From NCBI GenBank assembly GCA_947495035.1, contig CANLXI010000015.1, forward strand, positions 1 to 64,000: DNA of 64,000 nt. The letters run 5' to 3'. The position numbers and the translations under genes are program-made. This document shows, piece after piece, positions 28,371 to 37,261 of this stretch. How positions within the stretch are numbered: position 1 is the stretch's first letter; each line of letters opens with the position of its first letter. Origin of the DNA: an uncultured Granulosicoccus sp. (GTDB lineage: Bacteria > Pseudomonadota > Gammaproteobacteria > Granulosicoccales > Granulosicoccaceae). The notes beneath the pieces were generated by a model, which was given only the letters and a program-made list of their open reading frames with translations, was not told the DNA's origin and did not search any database.

Positions 28371-29393
28371 ATGCTTGAAGGTGGTTTGATTGGTTGTGGC
28401 TTCTTTGCGATAAATCAGCTGCACGGATGGCGAGAGGTTGAGGGTGCCGGAATCTCGGCAATCTGTGATCAGGATGAACGACGACTGGCAGAGGTGGGTG
28501 ATGCCTTCGGTATCCAGGCTCGCTATACCGATGCCGCGCAGATGCTTGCCGCCGAGTCACTCGACTTTGTCGATATAGCCACGACGGTCTCTTCTCATCG
28601 GCCATTGGTTGAACTGGCTGCCAGCGAGCGTATGCATGTCATTTGTCAGAAGCCGCTGGCCGATTCTCTGGACGATGCACGTGCGATGGTTCGCGCGGTC
28701 GAGAGGACGGGCAAGGTGTTCATGGTGCATGAGAACTTTCGCTGGCAAGCCGCGATTCGTGCTGTCATCAGAGTGGTACGGGAGGGCACCATCGGTACGC
28801 CGTTCTTCTGCCGTGCCAGCTTCCGTTCAGGGTACGATGTCTATTCGGGTCAGCCGTATCTGGCCGAAGACGAACGCTTCATCATTCAGGACCTGGGTAT
28901 TCATGTACTGGATATTACCCGCGCGCTGATGGGGGATGTTGCGCGATTGTCTGCAACAACACAGCGTATCAATCAGAATATCAAAGGCGAGGATGTCGCC
29001 ACGATTCTGCTATCACATGACAGTGGTGCCACGAGCATCGTGGATTGTTCCTACGCAAGCCGGCGCAAGGTAGAGACCTTCCCCGAGACTCTGCTTGAAA
29101 TCGATGGTGAGCTGGGTAGCCTGAGACTCGATGCCGGTTATCAGCTGAGCATTCAGAGTGCTGGTACAGAACAGCGATCGAATGTCGAACCACCATTGCT
29201 GGGGTGGGCGGAGCGCCCCTGGCACAACATCCAGGAAAGCGTCGTTGCGATCCAGCAGGACTTCGCCAGCTGTATCGCCGAAGGCCGCCAGCCGGAGACC
29301 TCCGGGGAGGACAATCTCGGGACTCTGGCTCTGGTGGAAGCGGCATATATCTCTGCGCGAGAGGGCAGAACGGTTATATTGTCAGAGTTGTAA
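28371..29393 (+). CDS. apsD: D-apiose dehydrogenase (Gfo/Idh/MocA family)
   Basis: A 340-residue NAD(P)-dependent sugar dehydrogenase. The nucleotide loop is GLIGCGFFAINQL, the usual EKP is QKP (residues 93-95), and the catalytic segment is DLGIHVLDITRAL (GxHxxD). It should oxidise D-apiose to D-apionolactone, the first committed step. GGGGG lies 5 bp before the ATG. It sits 10 bp downstream of the regulator, and no other sugar oxidoreductase is present in the cluster. Confidence 0.85.
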   Translation: MLEGGLIGCGFFAINQLHGWREVEGAGISAICDQDERRLAEVGDAFGIQARYTDAAQMLAAESLDFVDIATTVSSHRPLVELAASERMHVICQKPLADSLDDARAMVRAVERTGKVFMVHENFRWQAAIRAVIRVVREGTIGTPFFCRASFRSGYDVYSGQPYLAEDERFIIQDLGIHVLDITRALMGDVARLSATTQRINQNIKGEDVATILLSHDSGATSIVDCSYASRRKVETFPETLLEIDGELGSLRLDAGYQLSIQSAGTEQRSNVEPPLLGWAERPWHNIQESVVAIQQDFASCIAEGRQPETSGEDNLGTLALVEAAYISAREGRTVILSEL

Positions 29394-29459
29394 CTGTGAA
29401 AGTGCCTGTGAGCCGTCATCGGCGCTACCGTCCTGCTGTCTGCCAAGATTGAAACATAC

Positions 29460-30071
29460 ATGTTCTACGACCCGAGAAGCGAATCACACGGTCTCGCCCG
29501 TAACCCGTGGACCGCACTGGTAGTGCCACGTCCCATTGGCTGGATATCCAGCCTGAGTCCTTCGGGAGTGGCGAACCTTGCTCCTTACAGCTATTTCAAC
29601 GCGGTATCGGCCATGCCGCCGTTTGTCATGTTCTCGTCAACTGGCCGCAAGGATAGTCAGGAGAATATCGAGGCCACCGGCGAATTCGTGGTCAATATGG
29701 CGGTTGCCAATCTGCAGGACGAAGTCAATCAGTCATCGGCGCCGTTCAATGCCGAGGTGGATGAATTCGAACGAACCGGTCTTGCCAAGGCTGCTTGCCG
29801 CAATGTATCCGTGCCTCGCGTTGCCGCTTCTCCTGTGGCGCTGGAATGCATTTTGAACAAGGTAGTGCCACTGATAGCGCGTGACGGCAAGAAGGTGGGG
29901 TCGGAGGTGATATTCGGTGAGGTGGTCGGCATCCACATAGCGGATGAGGTGATCGTTGACGGCCGGCTCGATACTGCGGGCATGCGCCCACTGGCTCGCC
30001 TGGGGTATATGGATTACGCGGTTACCGAAGAGACCTTCAGCATGAAACGTCCGGTACTGGAGGATGACTAG
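29460..30071 (+). CDS. Flavin reductase family protein (FMN-binding split barrel)
   Basis: A 203-residue flavin reductase-like protein: RPIGWISSLSPSGVANLAPYSYFN is the FMN-binding strand pair, and ENIEATGEFVVNMA is typical of the split-barrel group. It could supply reduced flavin to a monooxygenase or bind FMN itself. It follows apsD by 66 bp on the same strand, so it may share the transcript, although no flavin step is known in apiose catabolism. The window's FMN monooxygenase is 18 kb away. Confidence 0.85.
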   Translation: MFYDPRSESHGLARNPWTALVVPRPIGWISSLSPSGVANLAPYSYFNAVSAMPPFVMFSSTGRKDSQENIEATGEFVVNMAVANLQDEVNQSSAPFNAEVDEFERTGLAKAACRNVSVPRVAASPVALECILNKVVPLIARDGKKVGSEVIFGEVVGIHIADEVIVDGRLDTAGMRPLARLGYMDYAVTEETFSMKRPVLEDD

Positions 30072-30140
30072 GCGCAGGTATGGTGCAGAAACAAGCCAAG
30101 GCTGGTGCTCTTGATCAATCTGAACATACGAGGTTTGATA

Positions 30141-30151
30141 AGGTCTGACCT
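30141..30151. promoter_or_regulatory. FadR-like palindrome
   Basis: AGGTCTGACCT is a perfect 11-bp palindrome resembling the GGTC-n-GACC core of FadR/GntR operators, flanked by a direct repeat TGATAAG on each side. It lies between the flavin reductase and the secreted orphan gene. Confidence 0.3.
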
Positions 30152-30291
30152 GATAAGAATCGGCCCTTCCTGTTTTATGCTCTACATTGTTGGCCGATTG
30201 GCTGCGATAGGACCGGGCTGACTCTCTGCAACAGCATGAGCTGCATGGAAAACTGTGAAGTGTAAAAGTATTTGCCGTACAGGAGTGGAGG

Positions 30292-31377
30292 ATGACGAGA
30301 CTTGGTATGCTTTCATGCGCCGGGTTGGCGTGCGCTGTCACCTTGGTGTATCACTCGATGATCTCTGAGGACGAGTTCATTCAACCAAACTCAGATCCGG
30401 ACTCAGGCTTGGTCAAGGAGCGTTCTGTAGAAGTCTCTCCAGTTGCTTCAACTGACACCGAACGTAACAAGGCGAATGAAATGACCGAGCCTGCGGCGCA
30501 AATTATCAATAAGGAGACGACTATAGTCGCCGGTGACAGTGAAATGAAGAATACGAGCGATTTTGATCGCCTTCGTGATGAGGTACTTGGCTGCATTGAT
30601 GCTGATACGCTTGCATTGCGTCGAAGTCCAGTGTGCCAGGACGCTGTCAAGCGAATTCATGATCTCGCTGTAACAACGAGAAAGCTGGCAGAGATGGAGT
30701 TTGCCATATCGACTCTGTACACAGAAATCGACGCCGAAACACTTCGCACTATCATTGATGATTTCGAAGAACGAACTAATGAAATAGCGAGAGAAGACAT
30801 TTTCTCTCTGAAATTCATTGGATTCTCTTCGAGCCATCAAAAAGACGTTCTTGACATGCTTTATGGCGACTATTTTTCCATGGATGCGCCTTCAAAAGAA
30901 CGTTGGCTGGAGTCGATGATCGACATCTCCTGGTTGCATTTGGGAAACAGTGCTTCCCGTGCCGCGGCCCTTGAAGGTGCCTCGAAGTTGCTTGCAGACA
31001 TTGAACAAACGGCAGAAAACGACAACCTTGGGACGAGATTTCAAGTCAGCTCCAGCAGGGTTTCGATGAACGGCTCGGGCAGATCCCCGCTGCTTCAGCG
31101 CTACAAGCTGAAAGCGGCCGTGGAAGGTGAGATTTCGGGAGTTGACATGGCAGTCCGCGACACTGTGGCATCAAAAGACCCGTTTCTTGCGCTCCAGTTG
31201 ATCTCCGAGGGCCATATTGCATGCAGAAGCGGGTCGGACCCCATGGTATGCGAGAAGATCAAGCAAAGTTCAGATCTACTCGGGCTGTTGTTTGGTGCGG
31301 AATTGGATCAGCATTACTCAGAGGAGGATCGCGCAAGGTTCGGTGAAGCTGCACGTCGACATTTTGTTGAGCTTTAG
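30292..31377 (+). CDS. Secreted or membrane-anchored protein of unknown function
   Basis: A 361-residue protein with an N-terminal hydrophobic signal or anchor (LGMLSCAGLACAVTLVYHSM), then a polar, probably helical and acidic body. Five body cysteines include the pair in EVLGCIDADTLALRRSPVCQ. I recognise no family or catalytic motif. The ATG follows a GGAGG stretch closely. The gene is lower in GC than its neighbours and stands alone between catabolic and transport genes, which could mean lateral acquisition. Confidence 0.6.
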   Translation: MTRLGMLSCAGLACAVTLVYHSMISEDEFIQPNSDPDSGLVKERSVEVSPVASTDTERNKANEMTEPAAQIINKETTIVAGDSEMKNTSDFDRLRDEVLGCIDADTLALRRSPVCQDAVKRIHDLAVTTRKLAEMEFAISTLYTEIDAETLRTIIDDFEERTNEIAREDIFSLKFIGFSSSHQKDVLDMLYGDYFSMDAPSKERWLESMIDISWLHLGNSASRAAALEGASKLLADIEQTAENDNLGTRFQVSSSRVSMNGSGRSPLLQRYKLKAAVEGEISGVDMAVRDTVASKDPFLALQLISEGHIACRSGSDPMVCEKIKQSSDLLGLLFGAELDQHYSEEDRARFGEAARRHFVEL

Positions 31378-31610
31378 CTCACCTCGTTATACACAGGTCA
31401 CCGGAGTGACAGATGCAGGATGCTCGATTGCATTCATCGGTCACCACAGTGAAGTTGGCTGTGACCAATGGGCTGGGCTGGCGATTGGTTTGATTCCATA
31501 TCGTAGGGTGATGAGCGTCTGGACAAGCGTGCCATGCAACAGCTGCAGTGGATTCGCATGACCGGATTGTCACAGGTGGTGCAATGGGTTTTCTGAGTTA
31601 TCGTCCATAA

Positions 31611-31627
31611 TATATACCACCATTGCA
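31611..31627. repeat. 17-bp direct repeat, copy 1
   Basis: TATATACCACCATTGCA is identical to the sequence at 34693-34709, on the other side of the antiporter gene and in the same orientation. The flanks diverge immediately, apart from A/T-rich bases before it. Confidence 0.8.
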
Positions 31628-31880
31628 GCGCCGAGAACACTCGTTGCCAGCCCCGACATCCAGAACTGGCAAGGTTCTTCCTAGACATGTTCACCATGGA
31701 TGGGGGAGTCTTCGAAAGGTGCTGTTCAGATGGCTGCCTGTCGATCGGATCGAGCGTTTCACACTGACAGGCTTGTTCTGCTTCATGGACGAGGGTTTCA
31801 ACGCTCACATGACGATCGGCCGGCATTACGATAATGAGCGGAACCAGTGAGCACAAGCTCTGTCCAGGTCGGTAAGATTC

Positions 31881-31937
31881 GTCAGCAGTCAGCAGTCAGC
31901 AGTCAGCAGTCAGCAGTCAGCAGTCAGCAGTCAGCAG
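31881..31937. repeat. 7-bp tandem repeat, 8 copies
   Basis: GTCAGCA is repeated eight times without a mismatch, ending about 85 bp upstream of the antiporter ATG. Its 7-bp period would change spacing, not reading frame of a gene, so any length variation could tune the antiporter's upstream region. Confidence 0.95.
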
Positions 31938-32022
31938 GGGCTCGTGATGACAACACAGGCACTCTGCAACGTTCGCGTCCACATACTCAACCACCCACCT
32001 GATTGACAGACCCTCATCATTT

Positions 32023-34494
32023 ATGGACATCGTTGTCGTCACCACGATCATCAGTTCCCTGTTTCTGGTAATTGCGGCGGCTGAACCTCTCGCGTCTCGG
32101 TTGCGTTTGCCGTACAGCGCCATTCTGGCCGGGATCGGCATCCTGATCGGGGGCGGGGCGGCGTTCTTTCTCAACACCGAGTTGACCGATGCCCTGAATC
32201 CGGTTGCCGAGGCAATCGTGGATCTGCCGATTCGTTCCAATGTCTTTCTGTATGTCTTTCTGCCGACCTTGCTCTTTCAGGCAACGCTGGGCATGAATCT
32301 ACGCAGGATGCTGGATGACTGGGTTCCCATTCTGGTGCTGGCTGTCGTGGCTGTGGTCGTCGCGACGTTTTCTGTTGGCCTGGCACTGGCCTGGGCCAGT
32401 CCCTTGCCATTGACCGGGTGTCTGTTGATCGGGGCGATCGTTTCAACGACGGATCCGTCTGCGGTGGTCAGCATCTTCCGATCGATCTCGGCACCCAGGC
32501 GACTGGTACGCATCATCGAGGGCGAGAGCCTGTTGAATGACGCCGCCGCCATCGCCCTGTTTGGCGTGTTTCTGACATATGTGACGCTCAATGTGCCGGA
32601 CCCCACGATCTCGAGTGCCTTGTCACGGTTCCCGGTGTTGATCGTTGGCGGCATCCTCACCGGCTGGGTTGCCACACGCATCGCTCTGTGGATCATGACC
32701 TTGTTTGCTCGCTACGACCGCGCCATCATTTCGGTATCGGTGGCGCTGCCTTACCTGGCGTACATCATCGCAGAGCAGAGCATTGGAGCCTCGGGGGTCA
32801 TCGCGGTGGTGACTGCCGGTCTGACACTGAAGTTGTCCGGACCCAGTCGTGTGACACCCATTTCGTGGACCAATCTGCGGGAGACCTGGGATCTGCTGGC
32901 GCACTGGGGTGGTGCACTGATCTTCATATTGGCTGCATTGCTGATTCCCCGAATGCTTGAAGCGGTGCGCTGGGAGGATTTGCTGCTGGTGATGGTCGTC
33001 ATTGTGTCTGCAATGGCTGCGCGTGCGGCCATCCTGTTCGGGTTGTTACCGCTGCTGTCCGCGCTACGATTGTCACCGAGTGTCGAGTTGCCATACCGAG
33101 CGGCCATCCTGTGGGGCGGTCTGCGAGGCGCCTTGACGCTGGCACTCGCTTTGGCGGTTACCGAAAGTCAGGCCGTGTCCATTGAAATCAAACGCCTGGT
33201 AGGCATTCTGGCAACCGGTTTCACACTGTTCACGCTGATCGTGCAGGGTACAACCCTGCGTGGCGTCATCAGTCTGCTCAAGCTCGACCGACTGACACCG
33301 CTGGATCAGGCCCTGTCCAACCAGGTGGTCGCAGTCGCATTGCAGACGGTGCGTGACGACATGGGAGCTACCACCAGACGTTATGAGCTGCCGCGTGACA
33401 TCGTTCGCGGAGAAGCCCGTCAACTGGCGAGCAGAGTCGAGGATGCGGTTCATCGTGCCGAAAATGATGACGGACTGAATGCGCGGGATCGCATCGCTCT
33501 GGGCCTGGTGGCCCTGGCCGTGGCAGAGCGCAACGCCATTCTCGAAAGAGTCAGGGAGCGCACGTTTCCCTTGCGTCTGGCCGAGCGAGCGGTGGCCGAT
33601 GCGGACAGTCTGATTGACGGTGCCCGTACGGCCGGTCGAACAGGCTACCAGCGTGCCGCCAGAAAGAGTGTCGGCTATAAACGCGATTACCGTATCGCCC
33701 TGTTTCTGCACAATCACCTGAGATGGTCTGCTCCGCTGGCACGTATCAGCGAGGAGCGTTTCGAAGTGCTGGTATCTCAGAGCGTCGTTTTCGGTGATCT
33801 GGAAGGCTTCATCAATGCTCGAATAAGGCGTCTACACGGTCGGCGTGTTGCCGAATTGTTGCAGCTGTTGCTCTTCCGCCGCAAGGCGATGGTGGAGTCA
33901 GCTCTGGAAGGTTTGCGTCTGCAGTTTCCCGGCTATGCGGAAGAGCTCGGTCGTCGCATCATCCAGCGTACTGCGCTGCGTCTTGAGGAACGAGAGTATG
34001 CATCGCTGCGCGAGCAGGGGCTTGTGGGCGTCGAGCTGCATACCTCCTTGCGACAGGACATCAATTCGCGCCGCGCCATTGCAGATAAACGTCTGGAGCT
34101 CGATCTGGCGGTACAGCGAGACGAGCTCATCCGTCAATACCCGTTGTTTGCGGATCTGGACAAGGACAGTCTGCACAAGCTGGGAAGGCATCTGCAATCA
34201 CGGTACGTCAACACCGACACCATCGTCATCAACCGGGATAATAGTGAAAAGAAGGTCTATTTCATTGCGTCAGGGGCGGTGGAGGTCGAATCCGCCGGGC
34301 AATTGCACCGATTGGGGCGGGGCGAGATCTTCGGTGTCATGACCTTCCTGCCAGGCAAGGATCGAGATATCAGAGTCCGCACCATCGTACCATCGACTCT
34401 GCTGGTACTCGATGAAGTGAGGTTTCGGCGCTTGCTTGAACGAAGTCCGAAGCTGCAGCAGCTGGTGCAGGAGTCGGCCAGAACCATCGACTGA
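32023..34494 (+). CDS. CPA1-type Na+/H+ antiporter with C-terminal cyclic-nucleotide-binding-like domain
   Basis: An 823-residue inner-membrane exchanger. About 12 helices occupy residues 1-420, with the ion-site motifs STTDPSAVVSIFR and EGESLLNDAAAIALFG of the NhaP/SOS1 group. A long cytosolic part (about 430-690) rich in Arg/Glu helices follows, then a cNMP-binding-like beta barrel (YPLFADLDKDSLHKLGRHL ... IASGAVEVESAGQLHRLGRGEIFGVMTFLPG). The layout recalls plant SOS1. The barrel lacks an obvious PRAAT-type phosphate cassette, so true cNMP binding is doubtful. It stands alone. Confidence 0.9.
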   Translation: MDIVVVTTIISSLFLVIAAAEPLASRLRLPYSAILAGIGILIGGGAAFFLNTELTDALNPVAEAIVDLPIRSNVFLYVFLPTLLFQATLGMNLRRMLDDWVPILVLAVVAVVVATFSVGLALAWASPLPLTGCLLIGAIVSTTDPSAVVSIFRSISAPRRLVRIIEGESLLNDAAAIALFGVFLTYVTLNVPDPTISSALSRFPVLIVGGILTGWVATRIALWIMTLFARYDRAIISVSVALPYLAYIIAEQSIGASGVIAVVTAGLTLKLSGPSRVTPISWTNLRETWDLLAHWGGALIFILAALLIPRMLEAVRWEDLLLVMVVIVSAMAARAAILFGLLPLLSALRLSPSVELPYRAAILWGGLRGALTLALALAVTESQAVSIEIKRLVGILATGFTLFTLIVQGTTLRGVISLLKLDRLTPLDQALSNQVVAVALQTVRDDMGATTRRYELPRDIVRGEARQLASRVEDAVHRAENDDGLNARDRIALGLVALAVAERNAILERVRERTFPLRLAERAVADADSLIDGARTAGRTGYQRAARKSVGYKRDYRIALFLHNHLRWSAPLARISEERFEVLVSQSVVFGDLEGFINARIRRLHGRRVAELLQLLLFRRKAMVESALEGLRLQFPGYAEELGRRIIQRTALRLEEREYASLREQGLVGVELHTSLRQDINSRRAIADKRLELDLAVQRDELIRQYPLFADLDKDSLHKLGRHLQSRYVNTDTIVINRDNSEKKVYFIASGAVEVESAGQLHRLGRGEIFGVMTFLPGKDRDIRVRTIVPSTLLVLDEVRFRRLLERSPKLQQLVQESARTID

Positions 34495-35439
34495 CGACAG
34501 GGCGGGGACCTTGCACCGGTCCTGCCGGCAATGCCGCGAACTTGATACACCAGAGAGACAAGAGGTCCGTGGTGGAGAGATCGTCCGGTCTCCGCAAGGT
34601 TCAATCTCTTCATCCGGCTTGTTGCGAGGCTACCATCAGCGACATGCTTTGATTCGCCACTAATGCTGCATGGAAGAGATGGATCAGTCAATTATATACC
34701 ACCATTGCATGCTTCCATATTTACATCCACAACCAAACATCCAGAACCCATCAGTCACTCCCCAGACGTTATTGATCAAGAACAGGGGGCATGGTGATGT
34801 TCTGCAGGAGGGGGTAAGCGACCGATGATCAGAGTCGATTCATCAAACTGTCATTGAACAGAGAATGATAACGGCATTCAGATCTTGATCTCTTCTTCTG
34901 GCGATTTCCAAAGCGAATTCTCGACTGCAAGATCCTGGAAACACCTCGTACTGTCTGCCGTATCTTCCGGCGTCGATGAGCGCAAGCGTCAGTTGCAGGT
35001 GCGCTGCATCAACTTCATTGTGGGGTGGAAGTCCGTCAATCTTGCATGCTAAGCTCAACCAGACTCCGATTGCGTAGTGGAATAATGAATCAAGTCTGGC
35101 CTGATTGTCCCGTTCATGCAAACGAGCGCCGTGCCAGTAATGCAGTTAGTGCACCGCAGATTGAACCATGCTTGGTAATCAGCCTGCCCAGGTTCACGAC
35201 GAACGGGATACCGACAGGCAACCCGGCCAGCACCATCGTCGCTGACGGCCTGCCACTCACCATGTCGTCGAGTATTCATCCTGCTGAATTCATCCGACAG
35301 GAAAAATCGTGAAATCACACCAGATTTTGCTGCCGTGACCGCGCCCGGCGTGACTCAGGCTTCTGACAAAAAAGGACGCGAAAAGACACGATTGGCATAA
35401 CCATGGAAAAACAGCCAATGACACTTGGGAGAAAAACAC
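34495..35439. other. Long intergenic region without a recognisable gene
   Basis: About 945 bp between the antiporter and the ABC importer. Short ORFs on both strands (for example 34843-35121 minus and 35025-35312 plus) have no family resemblance or good ribosome-binding sites. It holds copy 2 of the 17-bp repeat and must contain the promoter of the downstream ABC operon. Confidence 0.5.
34693..34709. repeat. 17-bp direct repeat, copy 2
   Basis: Identical to 31611-31627 and in the same orientation. The two copies bracket the 7-bp array and the antiporter gene at a distance of about 3.1 kb. Confidence 0.8.
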
Positions 35440-36180
35440 ATGAGTCTGCTTGAGCTGAAAAACATCACCAAGAGCTTCGGGGCAATCCATGCCCTCGAAG
35501 GTGTCAGCCTTACCATCGAACCCGGTGAAGCAGTGGGATTGATGGGTGACAACGGCGCTGGCAAGTCAACACTGATGAAGATCATTGCCGGCAACTTCCT
35601 GCCCACCAGTGGCGAGATTCTGATTGAAGGCAGGAAGGTCGAATTGCACAAGCCGCTCGATGCGCGTGACGCCGGTATCGAGATCGTCTATCAGGACCTT
35701 GCGCTGTGCGACAACCTGACAGCAGGCGCCAATGTGTTTCTCGGGCGGGAACTGAAAAAGAAGGTAGGACCATTTTCGATGCTCGACTACGCGTCCATGT
35801 ACAAGCAGGCGGCAGAGCTGTTTGCCGAGCTCAAGTCAGAGACGCGACCTCGTGACCTTGTCCGACAGATGTCCGGAGGTCAGCGACAGGCAGTTGCGAT
35901 AGCACGAACGCGTCTCTCGGATCCGAAACTGGTGTTGATGGACGAACCGACGGCAGCGATATCGGTACGTCAGGTCGCGGAGGTGCTGGCGCTGATTCAA
36001 CGGCTCAAGGACACTGGCCATGCAGTCATGCTGGTGTCCCATCGAATGCCTGATGTCTTTGATGTGTGCGACCGTGTGGCCGTCCTGCGACGAGGGTCCA
36101 AAGTAGCCGACAAGCGCATCAACGAAACCAGTCCGGAAGAGGTCACTGGACTCATTATCGGAGCAATCGAAGCAGCATGA
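35440..36180 (+). CDS. Sugar ABC transporter ATP-binding protein (single-domain, FrcA-like)
   Basis: A 246-residue ATPase with Walker A GDNGAGKST, signature MSGGQRQAVAIAR and Walker B LVLMDEPTAAIS. Most ribose/xylose-type importers use a double ATPase of about 500 residues; this one has a single domain, as in the fructose FrcBCA system. The ATG at 35440 has GGGAG at 8 bp. Its TGA overlaps the permease ATG (ATGA). The DEPTAA lacks the more common L, as in many CUT2 ATPases. Confidence 0.92.
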   Translation: MSLLELKNITKSFGAIHALEGVSLTIEPGEAVGLMGDNGAGKSTLMKIIAGNFLPTSGEILIEGRKVELHKPLDARDAGIEIVYQDLALCDNLTAGANVFLGRELKKKVGPFSMLDYASMYKQAAELFAELKSETRPRDLVRQMSGGQRQAVAIARTRLSDPKLVLMDEPTAAISVRQVAEVLALIQRLKDTGHAVMLVSHRMPDVFDVCDRVAVLRRGSKVADKRINETSPEEVTGLIIGAIEAA

Positions 36181-37220
36181 GCGAGCCAACAACAGACACG
36201 AATGACGCAACAGCCAGTGTCAGAGATCACGCGGCTATCGACGACAGCATCACATCTCGCCAGGAGAACTCGGGCATTGGTGCGCTCCTGCGCACACAAC
36301 CTTTCTGGGTATTTCTGGCAATTCTTGCCATCGGACTGGTCATGACCTTCGTGTCGGACGCTTTCATGACCGAACGCAACATGTTCAACATCACGCGCAA
36401 CTTCGCTTTTTTCGGGATCATGGCACTGGGCATGTCGGCGGTGATCTGTACCGCTGGAATCGATCTCTCTGTCGGCTCATTGATGGGTTTGTGCGCGATC
36501 ACGCTCGGTCTGACCATGCAATCCGGTATGGGAATAGGAACAGGGTTCCTCGTTTGCATGCTGACAGCAGCACTGGTCGGTTTCATCAACGGCGTGCTGA
36601 TTGCCTATCTGCGAATGGCACCGTTCGTCGTGACATTGGGCATGCTGGCGATGGCACGCTCGATTGCCATGGTCATCTCCGACAACAAGATGATCTACGA
36701 CTTCGGACCAGATGCCGACCTGTTCGAGTGGATTGGCGGAGAGAGCATGCTCGGCGTACCGAATGTGGTCTGGTTGCTGATCGTTCTGACTCTGATCTTC
36801 TGGTGGGTCTGGCACTTCACCTCCTGGGGCCGCTGGGTCATCGCCATCGGCGGCAACGCACACGCCGCCAAACTGGCTGGTATCCCGGTGGAACGGGTCA
36901 TTGTCTCGGTGTACATGGTCTGCTCCCTCTGTACCGGACTCGCAGCATTCATGTTCATCGGCTATACCGGATCGGCCACCAATGGCATGGGCGTGACCTA
37001 CGAGCTGAATGTCATTGCCGCCAGTGTGATCGGTGGAGCGAACCTGATGGGCGGGATGGTTTACGCATTCGGCGCACCCATTGGTGCAGCATTGGTCGAG
37101 CTGATTCGCAATTCTCTGTTACTGGCCGGCATTCCGGCTCTGTGGCAGCAATTCTTTGTTGGGCTGTTTCTCATACTCGCCGTACTGCTGGAACAGCTCC
37201 GCAATCGCAGGGGAAGTTGA
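36177..37220 (+). CDS. Sugar ABC transporter permease (RbsC/FrcC type)
   Basis: A 347-residue inner-membrane permease with about ten helices and the CUT2 hallmarks SAVICTAGIDLSVGSLMGL, PFVVTLGMLAMARS and AIGGNAHAAKLAGIPVERV. A polar N-terminal tail of about 40 residues precedes the first helix. It overlaps the ATPase stop by 4 nt. The frame is open further upstream, but only as the ATPase gene out of frame. Confidence 0.93.
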   Translation: MSEPTTDTNDATASVRDHAAIDDSITSRQENSGIGALLRTQPFWVFLAILAIGLVMTFVSDAFMTERNMFNITRNFAFFGIMALGMSAVICTAGIDLSVGSLMGLCAITLGLTMQSGMGIGTGFLVCMLTAALVGFINGVLIAYLRMAPFVVTLGMLAMARSIAMVISDNKMIYDFGPDADLFEWIGGESMLGVPNVVWLLIVLTLIFWWVWHFTSWGRWVIAIGGNAHAAKLAGIPVERVIVSVYMVCSLCTGLAAFMFIGYTGSATNGMGVTYELNVIAASVIGGANLMGGMVYAFGAPIGAALVELIRNSLLLAGIPALWQQFFVGLFLILAVLLEQLRNRRGS

Positions 37221-37261
37221 TTCCCATTACTTCTTGTCACCAATTGTTGGAGAGGAAAAAA

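Larger units (their letters stand above)
31378..32022. other. Intergenic region with a tandem repeat and one copy of a dispersed 17-mer
   Basis: About 645 bp with no credible gene; the short ORFs on both strands have no recognisable sequence. It contains a 17-bp motif (31611-31627) that recurs beyond the antiporter gene, an inverted pair TGCAATGG/CCATTGCA around it, and the 7-bp array at 31881-31937. Confidence 0.5.

Noticed and set aside
31881..31937. CRISPR array
   Set aside because: The repeats are 7 bp, directly adjacent and without spacers; no cas genes are present. The same holds for the arrays at 1-85 and 11377-11429.
34843..35312. Two opposing ORFs of 92 and 95 codons before the ABC importer
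   Set aside because: No family resemblance, overlapping each other on opposite strands, and no ribosome-binding sites; probably chance.
36491..37261. 584-codon frame ending in the RbsB-like protein
   Set aside because: Its first part is the permease gene out of frame; the signal peptide starts at 37262.
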